From Chloroflexia bacterium (GTDB taxonomy: Bacteria; Chloroflexota; Chloroflexia; QHBQ01; JADMIH01): a stretch of 8,616 nt of DNA. Position numbers and translations under genes: made by a program. The DNA lies in contig JAICKM010000269.1 of assembly GCA_025927935.1 (NCBI GenBank), positions 1-8,616 on the forward strand. The letters run 5' to 3'. Of this stretch, positions 5,013-8,616 are shown piece after piece. Position 1 is the stretch's first letter, and every line of letters begins with the position of its first letter. The notes beneath the pieces are model-generated. The model did not search any database and was not told where the DNA came from. It saw nothing but the letters and a program-made list of their open reading frames with translations.

Positions 5013-6665
5013 TTACAGAGCCACAGTGCCGCAGAGATGCACGTTGACGCCCAGTTCGTGCAGCATCGCCGCTTTGGCCGCCAGGGCCTTATCGGCCTCC
5101 GCCGCGCTGGGGGCATAGACGACGTTGAGATGGTTGGCCTTGTGGCGAGCCATCATCTGGTCGCGCGTCACCCCGTGCAGCACGGCGTTCATCTGCGGCC
5201 ACTGCGGGGTGCTCTCCTGCCAGCGGCGCTCCACTTCCTCCGGCGGCAGGGCCACGGCGCTGGCGCGGCCAATGTCGGCGTGCAGCGCCCCGTCCATGAC
5301 ATAGACGCGGCTCCAGACGATCTCGCCTGGCTTGCTGGCGCCCTTTAGCGTGCCGCCGCCCAACCGGAAGTACATCGGCGGCTGGCGCTCGCTCGTGGCG
5401 TCGGCGTAGCCGTGCGGCAGGTGCGACGCGGGGATCGCGCCGGAGATCAGGAATAGCCACACGAAATCGTCGATACCGTCGCCCGTGTAGTGCGCGCCCC
5501 AGCGCAAATCGTGCAGCGTGGTGGCGGGATCGAAGCCCATCGCCGTCCAGACGCGATTGGTGATCAGCGAGTCGAGGGCGGCGCCCTCGTCCACCTCGTT
5601 GAAGTGCGGCACAGGCTGGCCGGGGAACAACTCGGCGCCGGTCCCGGCGTCGTACACCGGTGGGCGCTCGACGTTGTTCAGCAGGCCCTCCACCAGATCG
5701 GAGGCGGGCACCATATCCTTCAGCCCCTGCTGGTACTGGATGCCGATGGCCGCGCAGCCAAATTGATGCGCCATGCGCACAGCAGCGATGTACATCTTAA
5801 GCTGCTCGTGGATCTGCGCGTCGGTCAGATCGGTGGCCTCGTTGGGGCCGGTGTGGAAGCGCAGGCCGCGCTCGTCCAGCCAGGCGCGGGCCTTACCGGC
5901 GTCCGCGTCGCTGACCTGGCGCATGGCGGCGACCAGCGCGGCCTGGCTGAGCCGCTCCTTGTACACGCCGGTGGGATTGAGCAGTTCGTCGTCAATGATG
6001 GCGTTGTACATGCCCATGCAGCCTTCGTCGAACACGCCGATGATGGCTTTCTCATGCTTGAGTTGTTTGCCCAGCGCCTCGCCCAGTTGCCGCTCCGCCG
6101 GGGGCAGCGCCTCGGCGTCGAGATCGCGCACATGGCTGGTGTCCTGCGTGACCGTGCCCTCGCGCAGCCACTGGCGCAGCCCGTGGCGGAAAAAATCGTC
6201 GGTAAAATCCTCGCTCCAGAGGGTCGAGTAGGACACGCCCATCTTGGTCAACGAAGCGTTCAGATTGAGCATACCGACCAGGCCCGGCCACTGGGCGCTC
6301 CAGTTGGCGACGGTCAGGATGGGGCCGCGATGGCTACGCAGCCCGGCGAGCACATGGTGGCTGTACTGCCAGACGGCTTCAGCCACGATGAGCGGCGCGT
6401 CGGGGTGGATGTTCTGGAAGACATCCATGCCCATGCGCTGGTTCCAGATAAAGCCATGCTCCAATTCGGGATCGTAGGGGTGGCCGCGACGCACGGTCAC
6501 GCCCTCGGCGGCCAGCGCGGCGGTCAGTTGCGCCTCCATCGCCGCCTGCGCGGGCCAGCACATCTTGTTGGCGGAATCGCGCAAGTCGCCGCTGGCGACC
6601 AGCACTACTTCGTTCGGCCCCACCGGCGCGGGCATCTCAACTGTCGGAAGCTTGTAGCTGTCCAT
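5013..6665 (-). CDS. L-fucose/L-arabinose isomerase-type ketol isomerase; candidate D-arabinose isomerase
   Basis: Predicted cytoplasmic metal-dependent aldose-ketose isomerase related to FucI. FucI converts L-fucose to L-fuculose and also D-arabinose to D-ribulose. The protein is 550 residues, slightly shorter than E. coli FucI (591). Numbered from the upstream ATG at 6671, three candidate metal ligands fall in the order expected from FucI E337, D361 and H528: E362 (or E359) in NEVDEGAALDS, D388 in LHDLRWG and H514 in KANHLNVVYAPS. A DEGCMGM motif at 215-221 is typical of the superfamily. I matched these by eye, without an alignment. Start choice: GGAG at 6674-6677 is 2 nt from the ATG at 6671 but 8 nt from the ATG at 6665, so 6665 is preferred (two residues shorter). 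It sits between two glycosidase genes and before a sugar kinase, which suits a catabolic isomerase. The sugar is not determined by sequence: L-fucose, D-arabinose, D-altrose or L-arabinose remain possible. Confidence 0.87.
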   Translation of the reverse strand: MDSYKLPTVEMPAPVGPNEVVLVASGDLRDSANKMCWPAQAAMEAQLTAALAAEGVTVRRGHPYDPELEHGFIWNQRMGMDVFQNIHPDAPLIVAEAVWQYSHHVLAGLRSHRGPILTVANWSAQWPGLVGMLNLNASLTKMGVSYSTLWSEDFTDDFFRHGLRQWLREGTVTQDTSHVRDLDAEALPPAERQLGEALGKQLKHEKAIIGVFDEGCMGMYNAIIDDELLNPTGVYKERLSQAALVAAMRQVSDADAGKARAWLDERGLRFHTGPNEATDLTDAQIHEQLKMYIAAVRMAHQFGCAAIGIQYQQGLKDMVPASDLVEGLLNNVERPPVYDAGTGAELFPGQPVPHFNEVDEGAALDSLITNRVWTAMGFDPATTLHDLRWGAHYTGDGIDDFVWLFLISGAIPASHLPHGYADATSERQPPMYFRLGGGTLKGASKPGEIVWSRVYVMDGALHADIGRASAVALPPEEVERRWQESTPQWPQMNAVLHGVTRDQMMARHKANHLNVVYAPSAAEADKALAAKAAMLHELGVNVHLCGTVAL

Positions 6666-6673
6666 CTTCATTG

Positions 6674-6681
6674 CTCCCTTT
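6674..6681 (-). promoter_or_regulatory. Ribosome binding site that decides the isomerase start
   Basis: AAAGGGAG ends 2 nt before the ATG at 6671 and 8 nt before the in-frame ATG at 6665. Normal spacing favours 6665. Confidence 0.65.
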
Positions 6682-6692
6682 CTTCTGTGAAT

Positions 6693-8616
6693 CTAAAGCT
6701 GTGTTAGCTGCACGCTCAACCTGTCACTCACGCCCAGCGTGATCGGTGTGTCGAAGATGAGTAGCGCCGCGCCGTCCTGTTGCACAAGGCGCGGCGCGAG
6801 AGCCGCGCCGTTCAGCGCGGCCCCGGCCGAAGCTGCCTGCATCGCGGGGTGCAAGCGCAACTGCTGTAGCTCCAGACGACCATGCTCAACCGTCAGATCA
6901 GCATGGACCGCGCCCGCGTCGCGATGCTGCGCGAAACGGCCCCAGGCCGTGCCCGCGCTGAAGAAGCAGCGGAAATCACCGGCAGCCACGGCGGGCGCAA
7001 AGGCCAGTGCCCCGGCGGCCACATCGCAGTGGAACCCGCTTAGCGCCAGCAGCAGCGCCCAACTGGACATGCTACGCACGTAGTGATGGCCGCACTCCAC
7101 TTCGTCCCAGGGGTTGCGCCGGACCCCATCGTGCCGGTCACGCACGGCGCGCACGATCTCCAACCCGGCGTCCAGGCGGCCCTCGTAGATCAGTTGGGCC
7201 GCGACCTGGTACTCGATGCCAGGCCAGACCTCGTCGGAGTAGACGAAGGGGAAGCGCGGGCGTCCGCCTTGCGGCCATGTGCAGAGCAGCAGGCCCGCCT
7301 CGTCGTTCAGCACGTAGGTGCGCTGGCAGTTCACATGGTCGCGGAAATCGCGCTTGAAGTTGTGGGTGAACACCGCGCCGATGGCCGAACGCACATGCTC
7401 CGGCGGCAGCAGGTCGCCCAGGTCGAGCATCCGCGCATAGAGCTGGCCGAGCAACTGGTCGGAAAGGCAGCCTTCGCCGTGCTGGTACTTGTAGGCGTCC
7501 ACGTCTGCGAGTCGCTGCACAAAATACTCGCCGTTCCAGAGCAACTCGTCGGCACGGCGGCTGCCCGCGGCGAAAGCCTCGCCCGCGCGCTGCGCCAGGT
7601 CCGGTTCGCCCATTACTCCGGCCAGCTTCTCGACGGCGCGCAGGGCGGCGAGATAGTAGATCTGGCAGAGCGGGTTAGGGCCGTAGAACTCGATATCGTA
7701 GGTGTTGTGCTGCCGCCCGTCGAGCACATGGTCGCGGTCGGTGTCCCAGTGGGTGGCCGCGAAGGCAATCGCCCGCTTGATGCCGGGCCAGATGCCCGCC
7801 AGCCAGGCGCGGTCGCCGCTCAGCAGCCACTCGCGGTAGGCGCGCAGGACAGATCCCATCTGGCCGTCGGCAGCGGCCTCCGGGTCCTGATCGCCCCAGC
7901 CCCACACGAAGCGTGTGCCGAAGGTCTTGTGCGTGCGGAACGACATGTAGCCGCTCGGCTCTGTCTCAACGGCGAACTCGATGCGGCGCATCTCGCGCTC
8001 CAGATTGGGGAACAGATAGGCGAGCGTTTGTGCGTAGCTCCAGACGTGGGTGCAACTGCCCTCGCAGCAGCCCGCCGTGTCGAAGCAGCCCTCGAAGCCG
8101 AAAAACCGCCCGTCCTCCAGCCAGAAGCAGGTCGGGCTGCGCAGCGGGACGATGTTGGCCGAAAGCGCATCCAGCACGTAGGCGGGCAGCGTGCTGTCGA
8201 ACAAGGCAGCGTGGAAGCGGCGGGTTGCCGCCTCCAGGTCCGCCAGGTGATCGGCCAGGTGGCGGGCCACATCCCAGGAACTGCCGAACTGTCCGGCATA
8301 ATGGTTGCGGACGAGCGGGGCATCGGGCTTGTTGTCCCAGCTATTGGTGCGGTTCGGGAAGTACCAGGCCAACAGGAAGCGATAGGCTTTCCGCTCGCCC
8401 GGCGCCAGGGTATCGACCAGGCCCAGCGTGCCGGTGTCGGTCTTGCCCATCGGCGAGGGATCGTCGTAGCCCAGATCGGTCAGCAGGCCGTCGGCGGCGA
8501 AATCGTCCCAGAACTCCTGCAAGAAGTCGTACCACGCCCCACGCAGCCAGGCCCGCTTGACGGTCACATGCGGATGCGTCGTCGCCAGGGTCATGTCGCC
8601 ATAGGGCAGGCTGTCC
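6693..8616 (-). CDS. GH116-family glycoside hydrolase (GBA2/DUF608-like), N-terminus cut by the window edge
   Basis: Retaining glycoside hydrolase of family GH116. Known members include beta-glucosidases/glucosylceramidases, beta-xylosidases and, as I recall, an exo-beta-D-arabinofuranosidase. About 640 residues are visible. The frame is open to base 8616 (DSLPYGD precedes the first visible Met at 8594), so that Met is internal, and family lengths suggest roughly 150-250 residues are missing. Counting from the Met at 8594, residues 1-115 are the end of the N-terminal beta-domain (LAWYFPNRTNSW at 75-86), about 116-525 the (alpha/alpha)6 catalytic domain, and the rest a short beta-rich tail. 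The likely nucleophile is E178 in CCEGSCTHVW and the likely acid/base is D300 in HNTYD. R487 and R493 in the RHDGVRRNP stretch match conserved substrate-binding arginines by spacing. A signal peptide cannot be judged. It is followed by the isomerase gene after 21-27 bp. Family assignment is firm; substrate is inferred from neighbours. Confidence 0.95.
   Translation of the reverse strand, partial: DSLPYGDMTLATTHPHVTVKRAWLRGAWYDFLQEFWDDFAADGLLTDLGYDDPSPMGKTDTGTLGLVDTLAPGERKAYRFLLAWYFPNRTNSWDNKPDAPLVRNHYAGQFGSSWDVARHLADHLADLEAATRRFHAALFDSTLPAYVLDALSANIVPLRSPTCFWLEDGRFFGFEGCFDTAGCCEGSCTHVWSYAQTLAYLFPNLEREMRRIEFAVETEPSGYMSFRTHKTFGTRFVWGWGDQDPEAAADGQMGSVLRAYREWLLSGDRAWLAGIWPGIKRAIAFAATHWDTDRDHVLDGRQHNTYDIEFYGPNPLCQIYYLAALRAVEKLAGVMGEPDLAQRAGEAFAAGSRRADELLWNGEYFVQRLADVDAYKYQHGEGCLSDQLLGQLYARMLDLGDLLPPEHVRSAIGAVFTHNFKRDFRDHVNCQRTYVLNDEAGLLLCTWPQGGRPRFPFVYSDEVWPGIEYQVAAQLIYEGRLDAGLEIVRAVRDRHDGVRRNPWDEVECGHHYVRSMSSWALLLALSGFHCDVAAGALAFAPAVAAGDFRCFFSAGTAWGRFAQHRDAGAVHADLTVEHGRLELQQLRLHPAMQAASAGAALNGAALAPRLVQQDGAALLIFDTPITLGVSDRLSVQLTQL

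Noticed and set aside
5490..6707. 405-residue open frame on the plus strand opposite the isomerase gene
   Set aside because: Antisense shadow of a high-GC coding region. Its translation is His/Gly/Val/Ala-rich with no domain, while the minus-strand frame shows clear isomerase motifs.

Overview
The window is one compact, high-GC, single-strand gene cluster. All seven genes I can support lie on the minus strand, so transcription runs from position 8616 towards position 1. Six of the genes have Shine-Dalgarno sequences. Every intergenic gap is 13-30 bp except one of 111 bp. No tRNA, rRNA, insertion sequence, CRISPR array or plus-strand gene is visible. The host looks like a free-living, high-GC, saccharolytic bacterium. 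A short palindromic motif in the 111-bp gap, and the style of the proteins, suggest Chloroflexota or a similar phylum, but only at low confidence.

Order in the direction of transcription: (1) a GH116-family glycoside hydrolase whose N-terminus lies beyond the right edge; (2) a metal-dependent ketol isomerase of the L-fucose/L-arabinose isomerase type; (3) a conserved 194-residue protein I do not recognise; (4) a DUF2961/GH172 glycoside hydrolase; (5) an FGGY-family sugar kinase; (6) a lipoprotein with a DUF4185 (GH183-like) domain; (7) the N-terminal two thirds or less of a Gfo/Idh/MocA oxidoreductase, cut by the left edge.

The combination is the main result. GH183 (DUF4185), GH172 (DUF2961) and some GH116 enzymes are, as I recall from recent literature, the endo-D-arabinanase, exo-alpha-D-arabinofuranosidase and exo-beta-D-arabinofuranosidase that together take apart the D-arabinan of mycobacterial arabinogalactan and lipoarabinomannan. 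L-fucose isomerases also convert D-arabinose to D-ribulose, and FGGY kinases phosphorylate ribulose. Read as a whole, the cluster is therefore a candidate complete D-arabinan utilisation operon: surface cleavage by the lipoprotein, exo-trimming by GH172 and GH116, isomerisation of D-arabinose and phosphorylation of D-ribulose into central metabolism. The substrate is inferred from families and context. Each single enzyme has other possible substrates, and no transporter or regulator is in view.

The only non-coding stretch of note is 4902-5012. It holds two inverted repeats and a 10-bp direct repeat; one hairpin abuts the ribosome binding site of the unknown gene. The other gaps are too short to hold more than ribosome binding sites.
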